From: Leuctra nigra
Taxonomy: Eukaryota; Arthropoda; Insecta; Plecoptera; Leuctridae
NCBI GenBank assembly: GCA_934045905.1
Contig: OW203765.1
Span: 28,553,997-28,617,996, forward strand
Reading direction: 5' to 3'
DNA: 64,000 nucleotides
The notes below the pieces were generated by a model. It was given only the letters and a program-made list of their open reading frames with translations. It was not told the DNA's origin and did not search any database. This document shows, in pieces, positions 47,290 through 58,008 of this stretch. Position 1 is the stretch's first letter; every line of letters starts with the position of its first letter. A program made the position numbers and the translations under genes.

Positions 47290-47820
47290 AAACAAAATCA
47301 GTATTCCACAAGCTCCACAACAAAGTTTCCGTTTTGCAAACCTAAAATTCTCCGACCAAAATTCCAGTCGCCTAACGAGACATCTCCCAAACTAGAGAAA
47401 TTCCAGACAGCCCTATAGAAAACCACAATATCCCCCTCCCCCCCTCGCCACTCCCTAACAAAACCAACACGATCTCATCTGTCCACCATGTTTGTCCTCC
47501 ACGGGACGATTTAGAGTTCTGCGTTCACGATGTCATCGGGCGCCAAAGCTTTCAGACACGAATCACTTTCGCGCGCCGAAATGTTGTCACGTGACGCGTC
47601 TGTCATTTTAACCGCATCGACTTTGATTCGCGTGTTAACACTGATCGATTGATTGACCGCACGGATTGATGCGTCCAATCAGTGATTGATCATGGATTGA
47701 TGCTTCCAATCGGGTGGCAATTTACGCACATTTCCGGTTCTTTACACGATTCTCTCGCAAGGAACTTGTGGAGTTTCTAGAGAGATAGCTCTTTCCATTT
47801 TGTATAATGTTCGTGCGAAC
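47290..47820. promoter_or_regulatory. Skew switch, CpG-rich core, E-box and GATTGAT cluster
   Basis: C/A-rich at 47,330-47,470 and a CpG-rich core at 47,500-47,640 with TCACGTGA (47,587-47,594). Then comes a tight group of GATTGAT words, including a direct repeat GGATTGATGC(G/T)TCCAATC (47,663-47,680 and 47,694-47,711). TGATTGAT is a PBC/Hox-type site, so a developmental enhancer is a reasonable inference. Confidence 0.45.
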
Positions 47821-48475
47821 TTTCGCGAAACATTCCAAAAATGTAAACATAACTTCGAATTTCGCGCCAATATTTGAATGTCCTACCGTTTTTAATTATA
47901 GATGGAACGTTCCAAAGTTTTGGAGGACGAAACATTCAAATATTTGAATAATTTTGGAACGTTTCTAAACTTTGCCGCGCATTCATCGCGTCGATGAAAG
48001 GAAACTCATCTCAAATGCGTGGTCCTTATTTGCCATTCGCTATAAGGTCGATGTCACTGTGTTATACAACTAGAAGATGACCTTTAGAGCGTAATGTCCA
48101 TAAGGGTGAATTTGTATCGAGAGACTGACTACCTGTTTTTCTTGCATCAAGACGTGATAATGGCTGTTTTTCTGAAGTCTCTGGGTGGACGAATTAATGA
48201 TCATGTAAGGCGTTTAATTATTTGTTAGGCTCGAGAGTTTGGATCCGGAAACAATGGTTCAGTGAATTTCGTGTTGTACCTTGTCTTCGCGAGCCTTGAA
48301 TATAGTAGTAGAGGAAGTTGATGCATTGAAATTCATCAGCATCGTTCGATGCTAGTGTGTAGTACCTTTGCAAAATATTTGAATGCGTTTTTACCACTTG
48401 ATTTTACCGCTTATAGCCTTTTGTATTAGTAAATTAATAGAAACAGTGAACTGCTTATAAGTTTTAGTAGGTACA

Positions 48476-48850
48476 CCTGAGCCAGTTATCCCTGCTGTTA
48501 AATCCTGCCAAATTTTTAGCAAAAACTTGGCAAACTTGTAGGTAGGTAGGTATTTTGACAAAATTTGATAAAAGTTTGATACATTTCTTCTAAATTTGAA
48601 ACAGAATAAATTGACATGACATCATCAATCCTTCAATTGCCATGGTAACAAAGTGTAACACATTGTTGTGGACTTGGGAATGACATCACTTTCCCGATTC
48701 TAGTAACATGTCGTTTTTCCCGCCAAATTATCCCGTGCCATTTCAAATTGATTTTTATGAATCAAGCAGGCAGCAGGTATCTTGCACTAGTTCTAGTCAA
48801 GATTTTGACAAGATCAGAAAAATTCTGATATTATCCCATTCTACCCTGCT
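48476..48850. mobile_element. Degenerate CCCTGCTG / AAGATTTTG repeat
   Basis: CCCTGCTGTTAAATCC at 48,490, repeated GCAAAAACTTGGCAAA and TTTGACAAAATTTGATA words, then TCAAGATTTTGACAAGATC near 48,798 and CCCTGCTGGCGTCAGGG at 48,844. It shares its word set with 50,360-50,625. Boundaries are uncertain. Confidence 0.4.
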
Positions 48851-49290
48851 GGCGTCAGGGAAAAGATCTGAATTTTCCCGGTCATAAACTTGGACGAAAA
48901 GTTAGAAAACACGAATCGACATTCACGAAAAAACTCTCTCCTCTCTTCCACAATGCCACATCCCATCTGCGAACAAAGACTCCATTCTCCAAGGCAACGG
49001 GAGTAATTGAACTGTAAACAGTTTGAGCGCAAGTTATCCGGGATGGGTGACGATGCTCCAGCGGACGAGATTGATTTCCGATGTGTTTTGTTAGGATGCT
49101 GTGCGACTCCATTGGGATGATCCGATGTTTGGCGTGTGATGATCTGCAGATAAGAGATTTCTCTTCGCGACGGAAATTGTCGGGTTTATCTCTTGGCTAT
49201 TAGGAAGTTTGTAAGATGACGCCCCGCTGGAGGACGGATTCTGTTTGTCATTGCTGATGCTGGGTCCAGGAGATTCCTTTGTTTTGATAT
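48850..49290. other. Strand-skew switch
   Basis: C-rich at 48,940-49,000 and G-rich at 49,030-49,280 on the plus strand. Confidence 0.4.
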
Positions 49291-49647
49291 GTTGTCTTTA
49301 GTTATGTTGCCAATATACCTGAAGATCTTGCCAAGTTTTTTCAATACAGAGATATGGCGTTGGCGTCAGTGTTAAAAAAAATCGTCGTTCCCTTTGTCGT
49401 GTATTTTTTGGCGTTTGTCTTTATTTTTTTTGTCGCAGCGGTGTATCTTACAAAAAAGTTTGTGAACACATTTCAAATTGTAAAACGTTCTATCTATCTG
49501 AAGCTTTGATATTGCACTGTAATAATGCAATGATACCTTCAACAGTGTGGTGGGAGTGGCTGAATGTGCAATATTTTTTATTGTAACTAACCTAATCATT
49601 CTTTCATGAAATTAGCTTATTTTGAAAAAATCACTCAAAAATGAGTT

Positions 49648-49719
49648 AAATCCACTCAAAAAAGTAACGAAAACGTGTGACCTTGGCACGTTTTCCACTC
49701 TTTTTGAGTGGATTTCAAT
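49648..49719. repeat. Hairpin, about 72 bp
   Basis: AAATCCACTCAAAAA, GAAAACGTG, loop, CACGTTTTCC, CTTTTTGAGTGGATTT. Confidence 0.85.
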
Positions 49720-49774
49720 CTTTCAAATTTAGAACATGTACATTCTGGAAGCATTCGAGAAGCAAATGCTCGTT

Positions 49775-49850
49775 ACGTTCCCTGTAATAGGCCACGACGC
49801 CTCCTTCCCACCATCCTTCCTTGCCAATTCATCATCATCATTGTTGCAAA
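49775..49850 (+). mobile_element. tRNA-SINE fragment
   Basis: GTTCCCTGTAATAGGCCACG, CCTCCTTCCCACCATCCTTC matches the SINE body in plus orientation. Confidence 0.7.
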
Positions 49851-50169
49851 ATGACTCAAACGAGCTTCTTATAAATGATTTTCACTCCGTGTTCCCTGAT
49901 TGATGACGCAGCCACCGTGAAGACGGATGGACGGCGATATCCATGTGTTTCACTGTCCTGCACGGTCGGTGACTTCTGCGGGGAAGTTATTGGTGCAGAT
50001 CGGATGCTGGGACGCCGGGTTCGCATCTCGCAGACGCCCTGACGACGTAGCTGAACGGATACAGCTCGATGTAGCTCGGTAAATCATAGGGAACGGGATG
50101 CGTGATCTGTTCTCATAGCGTATTGCTAGGGACGTGAGACTTGAGTTAGTTCCTTTCTCTATTCTACTG

Positions 50170-50305
50170 GTTTTTAACGTCGCACTGTTCTAAAACTAGG
50201 CGTATAGCGACGGATAATGATTATGACGATGGAGGTGGGAAGGAGTTGGACGTTGCCTAGTGGGAAACCTTCCCATCATTTGCCTATCTACTGAGATAAA
50301 CCACT
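50170..50305 (-). mobile_element. tRNA-SINE fragment
   Basis: TTTTAACGTCGCACTGTTCT, GCGACGGATAATGATTATGA, GGTGGGAAGGAG and ACCTTCCCATCATTTGCC follow the full-copy order. Confidence 0.8.
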
Positions 50306-50359
50306 ATATTACTCGGGAGTGTCCAATGCGTTACTCCACGAGTGCTAAAATAATCGTAC

Positions 50360-50625
50360 CTACCAAGATTTTTGCAAGATTTTGCAATTTTTAACAAGAT
50401 CTTGGCAAGATATTACAAGATTTTAGCAAGAATCTTGATAATTTTATTGTCTAGATTCTAAAAAAAATCTAAACAAGAATTATACAAGATTTTGGTAAAT
50501 CTTGGCAAATCGTGCTAGAAATAGGCACGCGTATAATTGAAAAAAAATAGAGGCAACCCGTTCCGAAAACAATAACAAGAACTTACAAGATCTTGACATG
50601 ATTTTTCAGCAGGGCTGCCTGAGCC
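50360..50625. repeat. CAAGATTTTG-rich repeat
   Basis: About ten CAAGATYTTG-like words in 260 bases, ending TGATTTTTCAGCAGGGC. The terminal CAGCAGGG mirrors CCCTGCTG at 48,490, suggesting a MITE-like family with degenerate ends. Confidence 0.45.
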
Positions 50626-50639
50626 AGCTTGCTCTAAAC

Positions 50640-50960
50640 GTGGTCATCCTAATGAAATCCACGTTTTCCCCAATCATGTTTCTGGATGAACTCCAGTAGC
50701 GTGCGTCTCGGAAGTGACTTCCTGACACGAAGCTGTGTCTGTCGGCTATCGGGCGGGTATCGTGAAGTGGTGGTCGGGAACCGGGTCAACTTTCCCCGCT
50801 CGACGTCGACGAGTAATGAGTCACGAGCCTGCCAGAGGTCAGCGCGAGGTCAGCGGGGAGAACTGACCACCGGCGCTGGACTGATAACCTCTGACCCGTG
50901 TCGTGGGGACATTCTTGTACGGGATGACTTCCGTCTTTGGACTGGATCGTTTCGCTGACG
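50640..50960. promoter_or_regulatory. CpG-rich stretch with nuclear-receptor half-site cluster
   Basis: RGGTCA half-sites lie at 50,783-50,788, 50,836-50,841 and 50,847-50,852 on plus, and at 50,864-50,869 and 50,892-50,897 on minus. The central pair is a direct repeat with five-base spacing (DR5). A 90-codon open frame (50,686-50,958) spans the same bases but has no recognisable domain. Regulatory function is inferred. Confidence 0.4.
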
Positions 50961-51026
50961 TGGGAGATGAATGAGGCGATGAAGAACGGAGAAGGATTTG
51001 TATGTAGACAAACATCGTCAGAAAGA

Positions 51027-51313
51027 TTTAAAAAAAAAAATGGCTTAACGTCGCACTGTTCTGCAGCGAGGCTAATGGCGACGGATGAATGATTATGATG
51101 ATGATTGGGAGATGATGGTGAAGAGTAGGTAAGGAAGGATGGTGGGGAGAAGGCGGTCGTGGCCTATTAGTATGGTACCTTCCCAGCTTGTGCCTCTCGA
51201 CTGAGGGAATACCACGAAAAAACCTCACTCAGTCAGGAAGGACGGCCGCGGGAATCGAACTCGGGCCTCCGGAATCCAAGTTAAGAGCGTTACCACTCGG
51301 CCATCTGTTCCGT
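51027..51313 (-). mobile_element. tRNA-derived SINE, full copy 2
   Basis: A box TGGCCGAGTGG (51,293-51,303) and a B box at 51,251-51,261 reading AGTTCGATTCC, in minus orientation. The 3' end GTGCGACGTTAAGCC is followed by a homopolymer run. The likely duplication AGAAAGA lies at 51,020-51,026 and 51,314-51,320. Confidence 0.9.
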
Positions 51314-51499
51314 AGAAAGAATCTTGATAATGGTTATGAAAAAAATTCAGAATTATAAAAAGTCTATCGGATTTTTTGTCGTCGAGTTAGAATTCCAATC
51401 AGATTGTTTATCGATCAGTTGGTGTATCGATGAGTTGATTGCGATTTAAGGTCAATGTTCATGATTTTTTTTATTCAACTATGAAAACGCAAAGTATTC

Positions 51500-52000
51500 G
51501 CATGAAAACTTGGAAAACTCCCAAGTCTCAGGAAAATCTATGAAAACTGTCTGGTTTTCTCACATTCATCGCTTGGAATCGCTGTTACCTTATCGACACC
51601 CCAACTGATCGATCCTCCAACTCATCGACAAACAAACTGATCGACAACTCTCGGCAAACATTCATTCACACAAACTACTCGTCTACACAAATAGTTCTGT
51701 GCTTCTTTCATCTCTGCCCTCGTCAGACATCGAAGCGCGATCTCCCGACAAGATGAGCGAATGAATGGAGCCGTTGATGGATGTGTTAACACTGATCTTG
51801 ACGTCACAGCCTCCTCGAATGTATCACGTGCTACTAATCCTCCGCTGCAACATGGGTTCCACCGGATTACATCTGATTATGAATAACGAGCATTAGGAGC
51901 ACGATGTAGCTGATTAATTAGGAGGGGAGGGGCTTGGCAGGAGGTTTAAATAGTTTTTTGTTTGAGATTTCTGGACAGGTATCTGTGTTTATTTTTGGAC
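51500..52000. other. Strand-skew switch with TCACGTG
   Basis: C/A-rich at 51,590-51,730, a core with TGACGTCA and TCACGTG (near 51,825), then G/T-rich at 51,890-51,990. Confidence 0.45.
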
Positions 52001-52033
52001 GATTTTCGTATTTTTTTTCTGTTCGTATGTACA

Positions 52034-52236
52034 CTCAAACCAATAAAATTTGGTACTCGAAAAGAAGAGGATTGGCTGCTGGTAAGGTTCCTTGACAATC
52101 AATTCTTGTTATCAATGAAATAAGAGCACCTACTAGAGGTAGATGATGCGTTACCACAGCCTTCATGGGATGATGCCATCGAACCTTAATCAGCCAATAA
52201 TTTTCTTTTCGAGTACCGATTTTTATTGGTTTGAGC
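52034..52236. mobile_element. MITE family V, complete copy, 203 bp
   Basis: Inverted ends CTCAAACCAATAAAA and TTTTTATTGGTTTGAG, continuing GGTACTCGAAAAGAA and TTCTTTTCGAGTACC. The interior AGGTTCCTTGACAATCAATT is shared with 21.9, 27.4 and 54.9 kb. Confidence 0.85.
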
Positions 52237-52307
52237 CGAAAAAAAACAATTTTTTTGCAAAGTTAATTTAGATTTTTTTAGGAAAAATTGTTAATGATGT
52301 GACATAA

Positions 52308-52480
52308 AGTTCGTTTTTCCTATGTTTGAACTCTCTACAGACCGAGCCCCCGTCAGTTGTTCTGTAAGGCCGAGAAAGACAACATTGCAAGGTGAGCGCG
52401 CAATGAAGTCTTTCTCGGCCTAGCAGAACAACTGACTGTGGCTCCATCTGGTGAGAGTTCATACATAGGAAAAACGAACT
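52308..52480. mobile_element. MITE family T, copy 1, 173 bp
   Basis: A hairpin with ends AGTTCGTTTTTCCTATG and CATAGGAAAAACGAACT and inner arms GTCAGTTGTTCTG and GGCCGAGAAAGAC. It is nearly identical to 62,511-62,683, so both copies are young. Confidence 0.92.
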
Positions 52481-52975
52481 GTAGCTACATGAATTTTCCG
52501 ACTTCTTGCAGAAAGTCTATGTTAGGTATATATGTGATATGATTCGAAATGTACTCTTTCCTATTCAATTTTCGATGCAGGCATATTCAAAAAAATCTGA
52601 TTCCATCGGCCGCTTAAATGTGATTTAAAAATCCCCTCCTACTTCTATATTTAGTCGAATGATTTAAAATCACAATAGCTACCCTCCACAGGGGCTTCGA
52701 TTGTAATTAGCCCACTGATTGTTATCCCACGTTCCCGCTATCACTGACAATTGACAGCTCTATCTCTCTCTCTAATCTCTCTCATTCACTCTCTCTTCCT
52801 GGACGAATAATCTCCGGGATATATTTTTCACCCGACCGATGATAACGCTTTAATTAATCTTTCGGCTTTTGTTTACTTGACACGTTTCCGATATCACATC
52901 CCCCATCCCCCCTCCCCCCTCTCGATACAGCTGTCACTATCAGGAGGGTGGCGCTTGATAGATGATGAATAGAGC

Positions 52976-54450
52976 GTGGTGGAGGCGCCGGACTTTGTGT
53001 TGTCAAGTCCAAGAGTAGCTATAGTCGGTACGAAGTCAAGAGTCTATCTCTGTGGATCGTGGTGGAGGCGCCGGACTGTATGTTGTCAAGTCCAAGAGTA
53101 GCTATAGTCGGTGTGAGATCAAGAGTCGACCTCTGTGGATCGTGGTGGAGGCGCCGGACTTTGTGTTGTCAAGTCCAAGAGTAGCTATAGTCGGTGTGAG
53201 ATCAAGAGTCGACCTCTGTGGATCGTGGTGGAGGCGCCGGACTTTGTGTTGTCAAGTCCAAGAGTAGCTATAGTCGGTGTGAGATCAAGAGTCGACCTCT
53301 GTGGATCGTGGTGGAGGCGCCGGACTTTGTGTTGTCCAGTCCAAGAGTAGCTATAGTCGGTGTGAGATCAAGAGTCGACCTCTGTGGATCGTGGTGAAGG
53401 CGCCGGACTTTGTGTTGTCAAGTCCAAGAGTAGCTATAGTCGGTGTGAGATCAAGAGTCGACCTCTGTGGATCGTGGTGGAGGCGCCGGACTTTGTGTTG
53501 TCAAGTCCAAGAGTAGCTATAGTCGGTGTGAGATCAAGAGTCGACCTCTGTGGATCGTGGTGGAGGCGCCGGACTTTGTGTTGTCAAGTCCAAGAGTAGC
53601 TATAGTCGGTGTGAGATCAAGAGTCTACCTCTGTGGATCGTGGTGGAGGCGCCGGACTTTGTGTTGTCAAGTCCAAGAGTAGCTATAGTCGGTGTGAGAT
53701 CAAGAGTCGACCTCTGTGGATCGTGGTGGAGGCGCCGGACTTTGTGTTGTCAAGTCCAAGAGTAGCTATAGTCGGTGTGAGATCAAGAGTCGACCTCTGT
53801 GGATCGTGGTGGAGGCGCCGGACTTTGTGTTGTCAAGTCCAAGAGTAGCTATAGTCGGTGTGAGATCAAGAGTCGACCTCTGTGGATCGTGGTGGAGGCG
53901 CCGGACTTTGTGTTGTCAAGTCCAAGAGTAGCTATAGTCGGTGTGAGATCAAGAGTCTACTTCTGTGGATCGTGGTGGAGGCGCCGGACTTTGTGTTGTC
54001 AAGTCCAAGAGTAGCTATAGTCGGTGTGAGATCAAGAGTCGACCTCTGTGGATCGTGGTGGAGGCGCCGGACTTTGTGTTGTCAAGTCCAAGAGTAGCTA
54101 TAGTCGGTGTGAGATCAAGAGTCTACCTCTGTGGATCGTGGTGGAGGCGCCGGACTTTGTGTTGTCAAGTCCAAGAGTAGCTATAGTCGGTACGAAGTCA
54201 AGAGTCTACCTCTGTGGATCGTGGTGGAGGTGCCGGACTTTGTGTTGTCAAGTCCAAGAGTAGCTATAGTCGGTGTGAGATCAAGAGTCTACCTCTGTGG
54301 ATCGTGGTGGAGGCGCCGGACTTTGTGTTGTCAAGTCCAAGAGTAGCTATAGTCGGTGTGAGATCAAGAGTCTACCTCTGTGGATCGTGGTGGAGGTGCC
54401 GGACTTTGTGTTGTCAAGTCCAAGAGTAGCTATAGTCGGTCCGAAGTCAA
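52976..54450 (+). repeat. 83-bp satellite array, about 18 units
   Basis: Each unit contains TGTGGATCGTGGTGGAGGCG, CCGGACTTTGTGTTGTCAAG, TCCAAGAGTAGCTATAGTCG. Interior units have TGTGAGATCAAGAGTCGAC; the end units (and one near 54,190) have the variant TACGAAGTCAAGAGTC. Because 83 is not a multiple of three, each phase yields a 71-codon frame in turn; these are artefacts. Confidence 0.97.
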
Positions 54451-54519
54451 GAGTCCTCTGTACGTAGTCGTACGTTCCGTATTGCACAAATGATTATCAA
54501 CTTTTCTTTTGGGGACTTC

Positions 54520-54665
54520 TTGCCTTTTAGGCCAATGGATACGAATACATTATTAAGATGATAATGATGAATGAGACTGGGATTGGCTTGCTAGGAGGTG
54601 GAAAGGAGGCGGTCGTGGGCTATTAATAGGGAACCTTCCCAGTAGGTATTTGCCTCTACTAGACC
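54520..54665 (-). mobile_element. tRNA-SINE fragment
   Basis: GGTGGAAAGGAGGCGGTCGT, GGGCTATTAATAGGGAACC, TTCCCAGTAGGTATTTGCC. It starts some 70 bases after the satellite array ends. Confidence 0.7.
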
Positions 54666-54852
54666 ACCAAACACAAAGTAGTGCACCAAAGATCATTGTC
54701 CTAGAGCCAATTTGAGGCCTCCGAAATGAAAACACTCTCACTGGAGGCCAATTCTTGAGTCTTTACGTTTTAAACCATTTACGTTTGCATTGTATAAAAC
54801 TTGAAATAGAAGAAAACTATTGCTTATGCTTAGCCTTCAACTTTAAAACGTA

Positions 54853-55063
54853 CACTTGGCCAAACAAAACTTGAACGTTCAATAAATCTGATAGGCTGAT
54901 AAATGTAAGATCGCACCATCAGAAGTCAGTCTAAGCGATCTCATTGTCTTACTCTAGTAGGTGACCTCACATTTCAATGATAATGACAAGCTTTGATTGG
55001 TTATGGGACATGACCAGCAGTCATTCAAATTTGGTCAACGTTCAAGTTTTGTTTGGCCGAGTG
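54853..55063. mobile_element. MITE related to family V, 211 bp
   Basis: Inverted ends CACTTGGCCAAACAAAACTT, GAACGTT and AACGTTCAAGTTTTGTTTGG, CCGAGTG. The interior (TCTAGTAGGTGA, CAATGATAATGACAAG, GACCAGCAGTCATTC) resembles family V while the termini differ, suggesting related families or an exchange of ends. Confidence 0.8.
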
Positions 55064-55880
55064 AACCTATACATTGGTTTCAAAACGTGAATCTCAAGAA
55101 TTAGCCCCCTGTCTGGGGATAGCACCTCTTCATGTTTTGTTTTTATATGTATGGCCGCAGTAGCCTCAAGAATCGGGGCTTAAATCGCAGACAGACCTTT
55201 TATGTTTAATATCATTCCAATATTTTCGTGTGAATTCGACTTGAACCCATATGATCGTACTCTAAATATGTATAGGTTGTGAGTTGACATACGGGCCGAA
55301 GGTACACGTACTGTTGCATCATTGATAGGAAGGTTATCTGTACATTGAGCAATACATCTGTCTGTAGTGACGTATTGTTCTGGCTGGGGAATGGAAGAGC
55401 AGAGAGCTGACATGCACTGGGAAGCGAGCCAAAGCACTACTTGGTGGCAGATGATGGATACATGACGCGACGAATCTGTTACGCCATGAAGCTGTACAGA
55501 GATTTCATTTATGTTCGAGCATGAGATTGTGAAGGGAATTAGATTCAATCTGTAATATTTGTTTGTTAGAGAAAAAAGCGGTGTTGTTATTTTGTATTTA
55601 GAAGGAAATGGGTGCGATTTTTTTTATCACCCAGTGTCGACAGATGTGGTTAATTGGTCGTGCCTTTTCGCAGAGCTCGCGATATAAAAATAATTTCCTG
55701 GATTCTGATTTATTCGAACACCTGTACACTGGAATAGAAAACATTTCTTTTCAGAATTGTGGATGTTTGTTCCGCACTTTTGAGAACAGGGTTCAACAGC
55801 TTTTGTCATATTTCTTGAATAAAACTAAGTGGAAGCCTGCAGTATTCAGATGTCAATCATTTTAGACTTGATTTCGATAA
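55064..55880. other. No gene supported
   Basis: A 122-codon minus frame (55,180-55,548) and two frames near 55,610-55,865 show no motif or splice context. Confidence 0.4.
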
Positions 55881-56520
55881 TCATTTACATTCATTCATGC
55901 ATTGTCACATAATTTTTGTCACTTTATATCAGTTCTTGCCACTTGACCTACATTTCTATACAACTTGAGCCACTTCACTTACCTTTTTGGAAGATACGTC
56001 AAGTCGAAGCGCTGCCACTACAAATAAAATGTCTGCTCCATATTCGTTCCCCAGTTTCGCCATAAAACATGTAAATGTTGACCCGAGGTCAACCCGCTAC
56101 TTCCCGGAAGCTCCAGTAATCCTCCAGCTTCCGCCTCGCCGGAATCCCATCAGCGGGATGAGTAACTCAATCCCTGGCTCCTGCTTCTTGTTCCCGTAAC
56201 CTATTTCGATGTCGCTGCGTCCCTCGGGTCTGGGGCGGCGTAAACGAATTGCCCCCCCCCCCCCCCCCCCCCCCCAGTGACCCCGGCGTGTTGGGTGACA
56301 TCTTGGCGCAGCTGCCGCGTCTCAGGAGGGCCTCATCTTAGGCGCAATCTGAAGCGAGACAAACCTGGGGGCTACAGATGAGATGCGATGGTACTTGGGG
56401 TTGAGACTTAATTATGTGGGGTTTGTCCCGGATATAAATGTTTTTGTTGCTGTTATTTGACCTCAGTTAGGAAAATTTGGGAACCAGTTAACTGCAGTCG
56501 GTTTTATGCTTGAGAAAGGT
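55880..56520. other. Strand-skew switch with 24-base poly-C run
   Basis: By hand count, 56,041-56,160 has 41 C and 24 G, while 56,341-56,460 has 38 G and 16 C. The 24 C at 56,252-56,275 sit at the turn, in CpG-rich surroundings. Confidence 0.45.
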
Positions 56521-56590
56521 CACTAAACATAATTTTTAAAGTTGCCTATTTCAAGCATTTTTAATTGTAATTTGGGTACTTTATGTTGGT

Positions 56591-56637
56591 ACCACGAGAG
56601 AAGGGGGGTTGAATCTACATAAAAAATGCTACCTTTA
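56591..56637 (+). repeat. Family W terminus, isolated
   Basis: ACCACGAGAGAAGGGGGGTT, GAATCTACATAAAAAATGC, TACCTTT. Confidence 0.5.
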
Positions 56638-56999
56638 TTTATTTACACTCTCTTAAGTTATAAAAAATTCCTGTTTGAAGTCCGGTAAACTTGATTAGTT
56701 CAGCTTTTTTTTCTTCTAAGAGAGCTTTCGACAACTTAAAGGCATAAATTCCCCATGAAATTGAGCCGTTTTGAGATTCAATTAGGTACACGTCTTACGT
56801 CTAACTACAATGTTATGTAGGTATAAAGGATTTATATTTTCTTCGGACATTTTCTTCATTCTAATATATTATCAGTGTTCAAAATCACTATCACTTTTCA
56901 GTTTTCCAATGTGAATGTTTTCTTGCCAGGAATTCAATAACGGTAAGAATTCTGTACGAGATGTCTTCGGATTGGTTTCTATTGTAACACTTTGTCAAT

Positions 57000-57330
57000 A
57001 CTCATCCATCCGTCTGAATTCTCTCCACCCCAATCGATCGCAAAGTTTCTGAGCTCGCTCCGGAATCGAACCTGATCCCTACAGATTGCTTACTGCAACT
57101 CGGAGCAGTGTTTTGTGTTTGAGTTTAAGCCACAGTTTGATACACAATGTGGGCAGTCGAGCCACCCGCGCACAAATCTCGGTTTCCTTCCACTTGAGAC
57201 ATTGGTTACAGCCCAATCAGTGGCAGGATTTCGAATCCGGGATAAGACACTGAGGACGGGGATAATCCGCTACTTAGTAGGAAGCTTTTATCACTTTAGG
57301 CACTGCTTTCATGAGCTTTAGCATGGGCGG
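57000..57330. other. Possible SINE remnant, no gene
   Basis: A B-box-like GGTTCGATTCC on the minus strand (57,062-57,072) in a slightly GC-richer stretch. No A box could be placed. Confidence 0.3.
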
Positions 57331-57664
57331 ATTTTTTTTGTCTAAGGGTGTAACAATTTTGTTGCGATTATTACAAATTTAAAAGGGGGCTGTTAAAAGA
57401 TCTTGACAGTATTGATCTATTGATGGATTTAACAAGATCAATTGGTACCAAATTTTGCTATCTAACTAAGATCAAACTCTTGAAAGACATTGCATTTTTT
57501 AACGAAAATTTTACAATTGATAAATTTTGATAAGTAGTTAAGTAATGCCTATCCTCAAAATTGACAATCAAAAGATCAAATTGATAAAAATAAACATAAT
57601 TTAGTGGCACAGGCTTACAATTCTCATAAAAAGACTTCGCCAATTGACTAACCCCACCACAATG

Positions 57665-57964
57665 AATCTAGTGGAGCGGTCGCTCCACCCAGCCAAGTCG
57701 TACGGTACACTCACACTCACTCAACATACTGTAAATGCCTAATAAACTGAGGAGCAGACCAAACACTTTTACTGTAAGCAACAACATGGCATTTTCGGCC
57801 TACTGGATCTCAACATTGGAAAATCTCACATTGTTGCGAAATATCTTAATTTCGAGCTATGGCCCACCCCACCCCCTATACCAAATTTGGGAACAACAGG
57901 TTATGTCATTTGCGAGCAAGATGGCCGTGAAAACAGTGAAATTACACCCCTTTTAAAAGCTATC

Positions 57965-58008
<44 letters not shown>

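Noticed and set aside
53052..54429. Series of overlapping 71-codon ORFs with conserved protein sequence
   Set aside because: They arise from the 83-bp satellite; the period is not a multiple of three, so each phase repeats the same translation, and the starts are GTG codons inside the unit.
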